Shown here in pieces: positions 45,063 through 54,244 of a stretch of DNA of 64,000 bases. Position 1 is the stretch's first letter. Each line of letters starts with the position of its first letter. The notes beneath the pieces are model-generated. The model saw only the letters and a list, made by a program, of their open reading frames with translations, was not told where the DNA came from and did no database searches. Location of the stretch: assembly GCF_027214025.1 (NCBI RefSeq), contig NZ_JAPWHB010000005.1, positions 506,575 through 570,574 on the forward strand. Reading direction: 5' to 3'. The stretch is from Parahoeflea alexandrii (GTDB taxonomy: Bacteria > Pseudomonadota > Alphaproteobacteria > Rhizobiales > Rhizobiaceae). The translations under genes and the position numbers were made by a program.

Positions 45063-46160
45063 ATGACCCAGACTGCAAACCGCTTGAAGAACCTGCGCGC
45101 GGCCATGGCCGAAACCGGCACGGATCTGGTCGTGCTTGGACCGGGCGCCCACATGCACTGGCTCCTCGGCTTCCACCCGCACGGCGATGAACGGCCCTGC
45201 CTGCTGCTGATCGGCCGCGAGCGCGAGGTGTTCCTGATGCCGGCGCTCAATGCCCAGGGAACGCGGGCCGAAACCGATATCGCGTTTTCCGAATGGGCCG
45301 ACGAGAACGGACCCGACGCAGCATTGAAGCAGGCCTTGGAACAGATCGGCGTCACTGGCTCCGTCAAGGTGGTTCTCGATGAAACCATGCGCGCCGACTT
45401 CGCGCTTCTGGTGCTGGGCGCGCTGCCCGGCGCCCGCCATGATTTCACCCTCGATACGGTGGGCGCGCTGCGCATGCGCAAGGATGCCGGTGAATATGCG
45501 AAGCTCAAGGAGAACGCGCTCATCGACGACCGCGCCATGCAGGCGGGCTTTGCCGCGCTCAAGCCGGGCGTCAGCGAGCTGGAAATAGCCGATGTCATTC
45601 GCGCCGAATTCGCCCGCCATGGCGCAAAGCCGGAATTCACCATCGTCGGGTCGGGGCCGAACGGCGCTTTCCCGCACCATGCGACCGGCAATCGCAAGCT
45701 CCAGCCTGGCGATGCGGTGGTCATGGACATCGGCGGCCGCAAGGACGGGTTTCCAAGCGACATGACCCGCATGGCCGTGATCGATCATGCCCCTGAAGGC
45801 TACGAAGAGGTGCATGCCATCGTCGAACGTGCCGTCTGCGCCGCACTGGTCGCGGCGCGTCCAGGCGTCAAGGCGATGGATGTGGATGCGGCGGCGCGCA
45901 ACGTGATCGCAGAAGCCGGCTATGGCGAGTATTTCGTTCACCGGCTTGGCCACGGGCTCGGCATCGAGGTGCACGAGCCACCCTTCCTGACTGCGACCTC
46001 TGAGACCGTGCTCGACGAGGGCATGGTGTTCTCCATCGAACCCGGGATCTATCTTCCCGGCCGCTTCGGCCTGCGGCTCGAGGACATCGTCATCCTGCGC
46101 GCCGACGGTCCCGAGATTCTCTCGTCGCTGCCGCGCGATTTTCACGTGGCCTCGGCATGA
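45063..46160 (+). CDS. M24-family metallopeptidase (Xaa-Pro dipeptidase/creatinase-like)
   Basis: The 365-residue protein has a creatinase N-terminal domain (about 1-140) and a pita-bread M24 domain. The metal ligands are visible: Asp in VVMDIGG, Asp in PSDMTRM, His in HRLGHGLG, Glu in SIEPGIY and Glu in LRLEDIV. It is probably an active di-metal peptidase or amidohydrolase acting on a dipeptide-like or N-alkyl compound in the cytoplasm. It lies between two hyuB genes and overlaps the second by 4 bases, so it likely processes the opened-ring product. Confidence 0.9.
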   Translation: MTQTANRLKNLRAAMAETGTDLVVLGPGAHMHWLLGFHPHGDERPCLLLIGREREVFLMPALNAQGTRAETDIAFSEWADENGPDAALKQALEQIGVTGSVKVVLDETMRADFALLVLGALPGARHDFTLDTVGALRMRKDAGEYAKLKENALIDDRAMQAGFAALKPGVSELEIADVIRAEFARHGAKPEFTIVGSGPNGAFPHHATGNRKLQPGDAVVMDIGGRKDGFPSDMTRMAVIDHAPEGYEEVHAIVERAVCAALVAARPGVKAMDVDAAARNVIAEAGYGEYFVHRLGHGLGIEVHEPPFLTATSETVLDEGMVFSIEPGIYLPGRFGLRLEDIVILRADGPEILSSLPRDFHVASA

Positions 46161-47743
46161 CCGGGCCCGCGCACGATCCGATCACCTTCAGCGTGATCCA
46201 GGCCGGGCTGACGGCGGCGGCCGACGAGATGTTTGCGGTGCTCAAGAAGACGGCAATGAGCCCGATCATCTACGAGGTGCTCGATGTCGGAACCGGCATC
46301 ACCGATGCAAGAGGCGAGCTGGTCTCGTCGGGGGCGGGGATCCCGACCTTTGTCGGGGTGCTCGACAAGGCGGTCAAGCGCATCCTGGAGATCGAAGGAG
46401 CCGACAAGGTGCGCGAAGGCGACCTCTTCGTCACCAACGATCCCTCCTATGGCGGGGTGACGCATCTCAACGATGTGGTGATTGCCATGCCGGTGTTCGC
46501 CAGGGGCGAGCTCGTTGCCTGGACCGCATCGATCGCGCACTGGAACGATATCGGCGGCATGACGCCCGGATCGATGTCGACAAAGGCGAGCGAGATCTTC
46601 CAGGAAGGCCTGCGCCTGCCGGCGGTGCGCCTGTTTGACGCCGGGGAGCTTTTGCAGCCGGTGTTCGACATCATCATGGCCAATTCGCGGCTGCCGGATT
46701 TTGTCCGCGGCGATCTCTGGGCGCAGGTGGCAGCGAGCCGCAGGGCCGCGACGCGGGTCGCGCAACTGGTGGAAACCTACGGCCTCGAGATTTTCAAGGA
46801 AGCGCTCGAAAACCTGTTCGAGGAAGGCGAGCGGCGTGCGCGCGCAGGCCTCGCGCTGTTGCCGAAGGGCACTTTCCGAATCGAGGAGGAACAGGATGAC
46901 GGCGCGCTCTGGCAGGCCGAGATCCGCATCACCGACGATACGTTCACGGTGGACCTGTCGAACAACCCGGCCCAGCGGGCAGCACCCTACAACACCAGCC
47001 GCGACGGAGCGGTAATCTCCTCGCAGATGATCTTCCGGGCCCTGTCGGATCCGACGCTCGCCGCCAATGCGGGATCGTTTAGGCCGCTTCAAGTGATCAC
47101 CCGGGAAGGCACCATCTTCCATGCCACCGGCACCGCGCCGCACGGCTATTACTTCGAAACCCGCATAAGGCTCTACGACATGCTGTGGCAATGCATGGCG
47201 CGGGCGCTGCCGGAGCGGATGCCCGCCGGCCATTTCGCCTCGATCTGCGGCACGGTCCTGGCGGGCGATCATCCCGATACCGGCCGCCGCTTCACCATGG
47301 TCGAGCCGCAGATGGGCGGCTGGGGCGCGACGGCCGAGCGTGACGGGCTGGATGCCATGTATTCCGCCAGCCATGGCGAGACGTTCAACTGTCCGGTCGA
47401 GATCTGCGAAACCCGCTACGGCATCGATGTCGGCTACAAGCGGCTCAATGAAAGCGCCGATGGCCGCGGCGCGCATTCGGGCGGCAAGGGCCTGTCGGTT
47501 TCCTACAAGCCACGCGGACGGACCGTGCTCGCCGGCGGCTACAGCCGCAACCGGATCCCGGTCTGGGGCCTGAACGGCGGCGACAATGGCGGCACCAACG
47601 CGATCGCGGTCAGGCGCGGGGATGGGACGAGCGAAAGCTATGCATTCGTCAGCGGCCTCGAGGTGCAGCCGGGCGACGAGATCGTCATCTCGACCGCCAA
47701 TGGCGGCGGCTGGGGCATGCCGGGCATGAAAACGGATGAATGA
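46157..47743 (+). CDS. Hydantoinase/oxoprolinase B-type subunit (second)
   Basis: The 528-residue protein is a paralogue of the HyuB at 43390-45048: ITFSVIQAGLTAAADEMF at the start, VTNDPSYGGVTHLNDVVIAMP (in part), GGWGATAERDG and a shorter C-terminus ending TANGGGWGMPG. It is the last gene of the operon. Only one HyuA is present, so the two HyuB proteins either share it, form a mixed complex, or have different substrates. It converges on the alpha/beta hydrolase gene with a 56-base gap. Confidence 0.88.
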   Translation: MTGPAHDPITFSVIQAGLTAAADEMFAVLKKTAMSPIIYEVLDVGTGITDARGELVSSGAGIPTFVGVLDKAVKRILEIEGADKVREGDLFVTNDPSYGGVTHLNDVVIAMPVFARGELVAWTASIAHWNDIGGMTPGSMSTKASEIFQEGLRLPAVRLFDAGELLQPVFDIIMANSRLPDFVRGDLWAQVAASRRAATRVAQLVETYGLEIFKEALENLFEEGERRARAGLALLPKGTFRIEEEQDDGALWQAEIRITDDTFTVDLSNNPAQRAAPYNTSRDGAVISSQMIFRALSDPTLAANAGSFRPLQVITREGTIFHATGTAPHGYYFETRIRLYDMLWQCMARALPERMPAGHFASICGTVLAGDHPDTGRRFTMVEPQMGGWGATAERDGLDAMYSASHGETFNCPVEICETRYGIDVGYKRLNESADGRGAHSGGKGLSVSYKPRGRTVLAGGYSRNRIPVWGLNGGDNGGTNAIAVRRGDGTSESYAFVSGLEVQPGDEIVISTANGGGWGMPGMKTDE

Positions 47744-47799
47744 AGGAGTGGCAGTCACGAGCTGCGACCCGCCCAGGGGAAGCTCCCGCTTGTCTGTCG

Positions 47800-48759
47800 C
47801 TATTTCCGCTTGAACAGAAGCTCGCAGTTGCCGATCCGGTCATCCAGGCGCGCAAGCCAGTCTTTCGCTGGTGCGTCTTTCAACAGATAGGCGTCCAGAA
47901 ACGCGAGCGTAAGCTGTTCAACAGCCTGCTTGTGCGCAGGCACGGGCGACTGGTCGGGCCGTGCGATGCCGCCGAGATAGTGATTAGCATCGGTCAGGAG
48001 AGCGAGATACTTGTCGCCCGGCGGCGCAAATTCATAGGGCTCCACCTTCCAGTGCCAGTCCTGGCCCTTGGCTCCACCGTCAAGCGTGCCGGTCACGTTG
48101 AGCAGCGGGCCGCTGATATCGTCCCATGATCCTTCTCGCAGGCCCTGCTGGTCACGGCCCTGCGCGCTGAGCAGGATCGCGGCTGAGAAGCGGTCATCCC
48201 TGAAATTTCGCGGTCCCTCGCCGGGGAGATCGATCCAGGCACCGGCCAAGAGTTGCGAGGTGTAGGCGCCGAAGGAATGGCCGGCGATGGCTCCGGGAAC
48301 CGGATCTGGCAATCGTCCGCACGTCCCGGCCATGATCGCATCGAGTCCGCCCATCACCCGCCGGACAATCCGAATTCGCTCGAACCAGTACCATGGCTCA
48401 TGCAGAATCTCGAACATGCGTGCCCGGACCTGCGGATCGGCCTGCCAGGCCGAGAGGTCGCCGGCCGGATCGAGACCGAGATGCGGTTCGGCTGCGGCAA
48501 CCGCCCCGATCCAGTCGGGGAAGGTCGGGTGGATCACCAGATAGCCACGAGCCGCCCAGTATGCGGAAAGATCTGCATAGTCACGGCCGCTGGCGCTCAA
48601 TCCGTGGCAAAAGACGACGTATCCCCGGGGAAGGCTGTCTTCCGGCCAGCGGCACACAAGCGGCAGCGCCATCCCGTCGGTCACGCCGGTCAGTTCGATG
48701 TCGGTTCGTACCTTGACGTTCCCGTGCCGGGAGGCGGGCGGATACGAGGCTTCGCTCAT
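47800..48759 (-). CDS. Alpha/beta hydrolase (PAF-acetylhydrolase/dienelactone hydrolase-like)
   Basis: The 319-residue enzyme has the oxyanion region VVFCHGLSASGRDY, the nucleophile elbow GHSFGAY (Ser near residue 161), an acidic residue in GTLDGG (about 227) and the histidine in DANHYLGG (about 259), a complete triad. No signal peptide is visible, so it should be cytoplasmic. It is the last gene of the CoA-transferase/ABC operon and overlaps the ATPase gene by 4 bases. The ester or amide it cleaves is unknown and may be the transported compound. Confidence 0.85.
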   Translation of the reverse strand: MSEASYPPASRHGNVKVRTDIELTGVTDGMALPLVCRWPEDSLPRGYVVFCHGLSASGRDYADLSAYWAARGYLVIHPTFPDWIGAVAAAEPHLGLDPAGDLSAWQADPQVRARMFEILHEPWYWFERIRIVRRVMGGLDAIMAGTCGRLPDPVPGAIAGHSFGAYTSQLLAGAWIDLPGEGPRNFRDDRFSAAILLSAQGRDQQGLREGSWDDISGPLLNVTGTLDGGAKGQDWHWKVEPYEFAPPGDKYLALLTDANHYLGGIARPDQSPVPAHKQAVEQLTLAFLDAYLLKDAPAKDWLARLDDRIGNCELLFKRK

Positions 48760-49787
48760 GAAACAACGGACTCCTTGTCCTTGGCGGTTCTCACCGTGTC
48801 GCAGGTTTCGGTGGCATGGAGAAAGCAGCTCGCCGTCCCGCCGCCGTCGATCGCATAGGCCGGCGGCATTTCCGACCGGCAGCGCGACATGACGTGTGGA
48901 CAGCGGTTCTGGTAAGGGCAGCCCGACACCGACAGCCGCGGCGCGTCGGAAGCCGGGGCGGACTTGCGCGCTGTACGCCTCTGCCGCTGCGCCTGCGGAT
49001 CAAGCAGCGGCACGGCATCGAGCAGCGCCCTTGTATAGGGGTGCGCCGGCGCATGATAGACGCGGTCGGACGGACCTTCCTCGACGACATGGCCCAGATA
49101 CATCACCGCAATGCGGTCCGAGATGTGGTGCACCAGCGCCAGATCGTGGGCGATCATCAGATACGCGATGCCAAACTCGGCGCGTCGTTCATAGAGCAGG
49201 TTGATGATCTGGTTCTGGGTCGACACGTCGAGTGCGCTCACCGGCTCGTCGAGCACGATCAGCTTCGGTTGCAGTGCCAGCGCCGAGGCAATGGCGATGC
49301 GCTGCCGCTGGCCGCCGGAAAACTGGTGCGGATGGCGGTCGAGATGTTCCTCGGAAAGCGACACCAGCTTCAAGAGTTCGACGGCGCGGGCCCGCCGCTC
49401 TGCCCGGTCCATGCTGGTGTGCACGCGCAGCGGCTCGGTGACGATCGCCTCGACCGTCATCGACGGATTGAGCGAGGAATAGGGGTCCTGGAACACCGCC
49501 TGGATCTGGCTGCGGATGGCGGGCGGATAGCGCGTCTTCAGCGACGCCAGCTCGACGTCGCCGAAGCGGATCGAGCCGCTGGAGGCCTTGACCAAGCCGA
49601 GCACGGCGTTGGCGATGGAGGATTTGCCGGAGCCCGACTCTCCGACCAGCCCAAGCGTCTCGCCGGCGCGGATCGACAGGGTCGCCCCCTTGACCGCATG
49701 AAACTGTTTTCCGCCGAAGCCAAACAGCGAGCGGCCAGAATAGGTGACCTGGAGGTCGGTGATCTCAAGCAGTGGATTGTCGGTCAC
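48756..49787 (-). CDS. Peptide-type ABC transporter ATP-binding protein (DppF-like)
   Basis: The 343-residue ATPase starts at a GTG (VTDNPLLEITDLQV) overlapping the stop of the preceding fused gene (GTGA). Walker A GESGSGKSS, Q-loop AVFQDPYSSLNPS, signature FSGGQRQRI and Walker B LIVLDEPVSALD are intact. The C-terminal peptide-transporter extension has the cysteine-containing GCPYQNRCPHVMSRC, the putative iron-sulfur or metal motif of this subfamily. The preceding open frame gives an unrelated N-terminus. Confidence 0.92.
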   Translation of the reverse strand: MTDNPLLEITDLQVTYSGRSLFGFGGKQFHAVKGATLSIRAGETLGLVGESGSGKSSIANAVLGLVKASSGSIRFGDVELASLKTRYPPAIRSQIQAVFQDPYSSLNPSMTVEAIVTEPLRVHTSMDRAERRARAVELLKLVSLSEEHLDRHPHQFSGGQRQRIAIASALALQPKLIVLDEPVSALDVSTQNQIINLLYERRAEFGIAYLMIAHDLALVHHISDRIAVMYLGHVVEEGPSDRVYHAPAHPYTRALLDAVPLLDPQAQRQRRTARKSAPASDAPRLSVSGCPYQNRCPHVMSRCRSEMPPAYAIDGGGTASCFLHATETCDTVRTAKDKESVVS

Positions 49788-51709
49788 GACGCCGCCTCCA
49801 TGCCGAATTCGCAGGCACGGATGCAGCGCACCTGTCTCTCGGTGCCGACCAGCGGGATGCGCGCATCGCAAGCAGCGATTTTGTAATCGCAGCGATCGGA
49901 GAAGCGGCAGCCGACCGGCCAGTCGCCGGGTCTTGGAACATTGCCGCGAATGGTCGGCAGCGGCGGCATGCGGTCGGAGGCATGCGGCATGGCGCTGAGC
50001 AGGCCGCTTGTATAGGGGTGCCGCGGTTCGGCAAAAAGCGGATCGACATCGGCCATCTCCACCATCTCGCCCGCATACATGACCGCGATGCGGTCGCAGA
50101 TGTCGGCCGCGACGGCGAGATCGTGGGTGACGAACAGGATCGCCATGCCGAACTCGGCCTGCAGGTCGCGGAACAGATCGAGGATCTCCTGCTGCACGGT
50201 CACGTCGAGGGCGGTGGTCGGCTCGTCGGCGATCAGCAGCGATGGATTGCAGCTCAGCGCCCGGGCAATCGCCACGCGCTGGGCCATGCCGCCGGACAGC
50301 TCGTGTGGATAGGCCCGCGCACGCTCCTCCGGCCGCGGGATACCGACGCGGTCGATGAGTTCCACCGTGCGGTTCCAGGCCTGTTTCCGGGTGAGGCTCT
50401 GCTTCATGCGCAGAACCTCGGAAATCTGGCTGCCAACGGTGAAAGCCGGGTTGAGGCTGGTGGTCGGATCCTGAAAGACCATCGCAGCCTCGTTGCCGCG
50501 CACCTGTTCCATCTGATGGCGTGTGAGCTCCCTGAGATCCCGGCCATTGAGCATGATCGAGCCGTGAGTGGTGCGGACGCCGGTTGCGAGCAGGCCAAGG
50601 ATCGCAAGCCCGGTCAGGGTCTTGCCGCTGCCGGATTCGCCGACCAGACCGAGCGTCTCGCCCCTGGCGATGCTCAGAGACAGGTCGGTGATCACCGGAA
50701 CTTCGCCGCCGCTCCGCGCCGGCACCATCACCTGAAGGTTTTCGACCCGCAGGATCTCGTCCGCACGGCGGGCGAGCGATACGGGTTCTGCAGCCACCGG
50801 TTCTGGCGCAAAACGCTGGGCCGGCTTATCCGGCGTGACGGCGACCGCGATTCCCCGGCCGATCGAATCGCGCAGCACGTCACCCAGGAGATTGACGGAA
50901 AGCACCGTCAGGATGATTGCAACGCCGGGAGGCACCGACAGGAACCAGTTGAAGTCCATGAAGGCCGCGGCAGTGTTGAGCATCGTGCCCCAGCTTGCCT
51001 GCGGTGGCTGGACGCCAAGTCCGATAAAGCTCAGGCCCGCCTCGGCAAGCAGCACCGCGCCGACGGTCAGCGTCACCTGCACGATCAGCGGCGGCGCGAT
51101 GTTGGGAAAGATGTGCCGGATGAGGATGCGATTGTCCGATGCGCCGACGACGCGGGCGGAGCGGACATAGACTTCCTCGCGCTCGGCCAGCACCACGCCA
51201 CGCGCCAGACGCAGGAACGAGGTGGAAAACAGGATGCCGAGTGCGATCATCGCCCGGTGCAGTCCCGCGCCGAGAATGGCGATGATGACGATGGCCACCA
51301 TGATGCCGGGGATCGAGACCACCGCCTCGACGATGCGCATGACGACCCAGTCCCACATTCCGCCGCGGTACCCGATGAACAGTCCGATGGGCACGCCGAG
51401 AAGGACGGCGATCGTGGTTGCTTCCGCCGCCGCGATTGCTGCGATCCGGCAGCCATGGATCAGCCGGCTGAGCACGTCGCGCCCGAGGTCGTCGGTGCCG
51501 AGCCAATGGGCAGCGGACGGTCCCTGCAAGGCTTCCATCAGGTTCTGTCGCAACGGGTCGTAGGGCGACACCCAGTCCGCGAAAACGGCGAGGAAGGCGA
51601 GAAGCACCAGAAATCCCGTCGCCATGCCGGTGATGATCTGCGCACCGTTCGGCCGCCACCGGGCGCGGTGCCGCACCGCTCCAGACAGATTGTCGGACTT
51701 GATGGTCAT
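49784..51709 (-). CDS. Fused peptide ABC permease (DppC-like) and ATPase (DppD-like)
   Basis: A single 641-residue frame joins a DppC-type permease (about residues 1-300: LGTDDLGRDVLSRLIHG, the EAA loop and LSFIGLGVQPPQASWG) to a DppD-type ATPase (about 325-641: Walker A GESGSGKTLT, signature LSGGMAQRV, Walker B LLIADEPTTALD, and the C-terminal GCRFSDRCDYKIAAC). The linker is rich in Ala and Pro. Elsewhere these are two genes. Both halves are complete, with no sign of a frameshift, so this is a true fusion. The start ATG at 51709 overlaps the upstream DppB-like gene. Confidence 0.92.
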   Translation of the reverse strand: MTIKSDNLSGAVRHRARWRPNGAQIITGMATGFLVLLAFLAVFADWVSPYDPLRQNLMEALQGPSAAHWLGTDDLGRDVLSRLIHGCRIAAIAAAEATTIAVLLGVPIGLFIGYRGGMWDWVVMRIVEAVVSIPGIMVAIVIIAILGAGLHRAMIALGILFSTSFLRLARGVVLAEREEVYVRSARVVGASDNRILIRHIFPNIAPPLIVQVTLTVGAVLLAEAGLSFIGLGVQPPQASWGTMLNTAAAFMDFNWFLSVPPGVAIILTVLSVNLLGDVLRDSIGRGIAVAVTPDKPAQRFAPEPVAAEPVSLARRADEILRVENLQVMVPARSGGEVPVITDLSLSIARGETLGLVGESGSGKTLTGLAILGLLATGVRTTHGSIMLNGRDLRELTRHQMEQVRGNEAAMVFQDPTTSLNPAFTVGSQISEVLRMKQSLTRKQAWNRTVELIDRVGIPRPEERARAYPHELSGGMAQRVAIARALSCNPSLLIADEPTTALDVTVQQEILDLFRDLQAEFGMAILFVTHDLAVAADICDRIAVMYAGEMVEMADVDPLFAEPRHPYTSGLLSAMPHASDRMPPLPTIRGNVPRPGDWPVGCRFSDRCDYKIAACDARIPLVGTERQVRCIRACEFGMEAAS

Positions 51710-52650
51710 GAGGGCCGCGCCTTTGGATTGAGCAGGCCGTAGATGATGTCGGTCGCGAGTTGGACCAGCACGACCAGTCCGACCATGACCAGCACCAAGC
51801 CCTGCAGCAAAGGAATGTCCTGCTGCCGGACTGCCGCGATGGCAAGCGTACCGAGCCCGTTGATGGCAAACACCTGCTCGACGATCAGTGCACCGCCCAG
51901 CAGAACGGTGATCTGGAAGGACAGAACGGCGACCACCGGCACAAGGGCGTTGGTCAGCGCGTGCCGGAAGATGATGCGCCGGGTCGACAGGCCCTGGGCC
52001 CGCGCGGCGCGGATGTAGTCCTGCTGGAGAACGCCGACCATCGCCGATCGCACCTGCCGCGCGATTGCTGCGCTCGAGGAGGTCCCGAGCGCGATTGAAG
52101 GCAGGATCACGCTGCGGAGCCACTCCCACGGAGACTCGGTCAGCGGCGTGAAGCCTGTTGCCGGAAACCAGCGCAGATTGACCGCGAAGATGGCGACCAG
52201 GATCAGGCCGAACCAGAAATTCGGGACTGCCTGTCCGAAGGTGGCGCCGATTGTTGCGAAGCGGTCCACCCAGGACCTGGGTCTCAGCGCCGCCGCAACG
52301 CCTGCGGCGACACCGATGACGATCGCTATGAGGGCCGACATCGCCGTCAGGGACAGCGTGACCGGGAGCCGCTGCATCACGGCTCCCATCACACTGACGC
52401 TGTTGAAGAACGAAGACCCCAGATCCCCCTGGACCGCCCGCCCGAGCCATTGAAGGTAGCGCAGGTGGATCGGCTCGTTGAGGCCCAGCCGTTCGCGCAC
52501 GATCTCGTACTGTTCCTCTGTGCCGGTGTCGCCGATGATCAGATCGACCGGATCGCTCGGCAGCAGCGACGTGAACGAGAACGTCAGCACCGAGACGATG
52601 AACAACAGGGGCAGCAGCGCGAGAAGACGCTGAACGATGAGCTTCAACAT
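51706..52650 (-). CDS. Peptide-type ABC transporter permease (DppB-like)
   Basis: The 314-residue permease begins with MLKLIVQRLLALLPLLFIVS and has LLPSDPVDLIIGDTG, the typical N-terminal periplasmic segment, and an EAA loop DYIRAARAQGLSTRRIIFRH. It pairs with the permease half of the fused downstream protein, overlapping it by 4 bases. It follows the binding protein by 14 bases with no hairpin. Confidence 0.93.
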   Translation of the reverse strand: MLKLIVQRLLALLPLLFIVSVLTFSFTSLLPSDPVDLIIGDTGTEEQYEIVRERLGLNEPIHLRYLQWLGRAVQGDLGSSFFNSVSVMGAVMQRLPVTLSLTAMSALIAIVIGVAAGVAAALRPRSWVDRFATIGATFGQAVPNFWFGLILVAIFAVNLRWFPATGFTPLTESPWEWLRSVILPSIALGTSSSAAIARQVRSAMVGVLQQDYIRAARAQGLSTRRIIFRHALTNALVPVVAVLSFQITVLLGGALIVEQVFAINGLGTLAIAAVRQQDIPLLQGLVLVMVGLVVLVQLATDIIYGLLNPKARPS

Positions 52651-52664
52651 GGGGGATCCGCTGT

Positions 52665-54185
52665 TCAGTCGTTCGCCTTGAGGCCACGAAGATTAATCGA
52701 ATCCTCGCCGTAGCGATAGACGACCGTCGGGTTGGCGTCGGTCTTTTCGCTGGCACCGATGAGGATCGGCGAATTGGCCACGAAGATCAGGAATGCTTCC
52801 TCGGCCAGTTTCGCCGCGAGTTTCTGGTAGATCGGTCCGCGCACATCGGTCTCGACCGACTGCAGACCGGCTTCGGCCAGCGACAACAGTTCCTCGCTCG
52901 GCTTGGTCTTGAACGGATTGTAGGCGGCGTCCTCGTAGATGTAGCGAAGCGACAGGAACTTCGGATCGGTGTTGGTGTTCCAGACCAGATTGGTCGCCGG
53001 GAAATCCGTCGTGCGGCTGCGCCGCGCAAGGGTGCCTGGTTCCACCGGCGCGATGTTCATGGTGATGCCGATTTCCTTGAAGAAGCCTGCCAGCGCCTCG
53101 AGCCGCGACTGGTAGATCGGGATCGAGGGCATGTCGAATGTGAATCCGTCCGGGAACGCCGATTTGGCCATGTACTCCTTGGCCTTATCGACGTCGTAGG
53201 CATAGACGCCCTCGAGGTCCGGATTGTAGGCCCAGCTGCCCTTAGCGTAGGGCTGGTAGGAATCCTCAGACAGGCCGAACAGCACCGCCTTGCCGAACGC
53301 CGCGCGGTCGATGGAATGGGCCATCGCCAGCCGCACGTTGCGGTCGGCGAAGGCGGGGACGACGGTGCCCTCGCGGTCGGAGATGATCACGTGGTAATTG
53401 AGGCCGCCGGTGTTGCGGACGAGCTTCAGGCCTGCCGTGCGGTCGATGATCGCGGCCTGCGGGTTGGCGAGCCAGTTGCCGGCGTCGATCTGGCCGGTCT
53501 TCAGCGCGTTCAGACGCGCGGTGTCGTCCGGGATTTCCCACACCTCGTAGCGGGAAAGCCCGATCATTTCCTTGTCCCAATAGGTCGGGTTCGGCGTGTA
53601 AACCTGCACCTCGCCCTCGCGCGATTGGTCCTTGCTGTGAACATAGGGACCGGTGCCGATCGGATTGCGGTCGATCGTCGGATCGGCCATCGCCGCCGGG
53701 GCCAGCATCATGCCGCCGGTGTAGCACAGGCTGTCGATGATCGCCGGGTCCGGCTCCTTGAGCTTGATGACGAAGGTGTAGTCGTCGATCGCCTCAGCGC
53801 TTTCGACGGTCTTGAGACCCTCGATGATGGCAAGCTGGACGCCGCGGTTGATGTTGGCCGCGGCGACTTCGGCGTTGAAAGCCTCGCCGTTGGAGAAGCT
53901 TATGCCCTGGCGCAGCATGATCTTCACGTTCAGGCCGTCGATCTCGTATCCGGTGGCAAGCAACGGCACGGCCTTGCCGTCAGGCGCCTTCTCGAACAGC
54001 GATTCATAGACCGGCCGCAGGTATGGGACGCCGGAGCCGCTCTGCTGCTGCGGATCCATGGTGATGAGTTTCACCTGCTCGGCGTATTTGAACGTGCCCG
54101 AAGGTTCGGCATTTGCGGTCGCGCCAAGCCCCAGCCCGACACACACCACGGCCGACACGATTGAATTCCTTATCAAAGCTTTCAT
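52665..54185 (-). CDS. Peptide-type ABC transporter substrate-binding protein (family 5)
   Basis: The 506-residue protein has a signal peptide ending near GATANAEP and a family 5 fold with ITMDPQQQSGSGVPYLRPVYESLFE (in part) at the start of the mature chain, IGTGPYVHSKDQSREGEV and the late LRYIYEDAAYNPF. A GGGAGGAA site precedes the ATG. It lies between the CoA-transferase gene and the permease genes, all on the minus strand. The ligand is unknown and need not be a peptide, since family 5 proteins also bind other compounds. Confidence 0.92.
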   Translation of the reverse strand: MKALIRNSIVSAVVCVGLGLGATANAEPSGTFKYAEQVKLITMDPQQQSGSGVPYLRPVYESLFEKAPDGKAVPLLATGYEIDGLNVKIMLRQGISFSNGEAFNAEVAAANINRGVQLAIIEGLKTVESAEAIDDYTFVIKLKEPDPAIIDSLCYTGGMMLAPAAMADPTIDRNPIGTGPYVHSKDQSREGEVQVYTPNPTYWDKEMIGLSRYEVWEIPDDTARLNALKTGQIDAGNWLANPQAAIIDRTAGLKLVRNTGGLNYHVIISDREGTVVPAFADRNVRLAMAHSIDRAAFGKAVLFGLSEDSYQPYAKGSWAYNPDLEGVYAYDVDKAKEYMAKSAFPDGFTFDMPSIPIYQSRLEALAGFFKEIGITMNIAPVEPGTLARRSRTTDFPATNLVWNTNTDPKFLSLRYIYEDAAYNPFKTKPSEELLSLAEAGLQSVETDVRGPIYQKLAAKLAEEAFLIFVANSPILIGASEKTDANPTVVYRYGEDSINLRGLKAND

Positions 54186-54244
54186 TTCTATTCCTCCCTA
54201 TTGAATCCCAGTACGAACTCCCGTCGGCATCGGCCTGCAACCCG

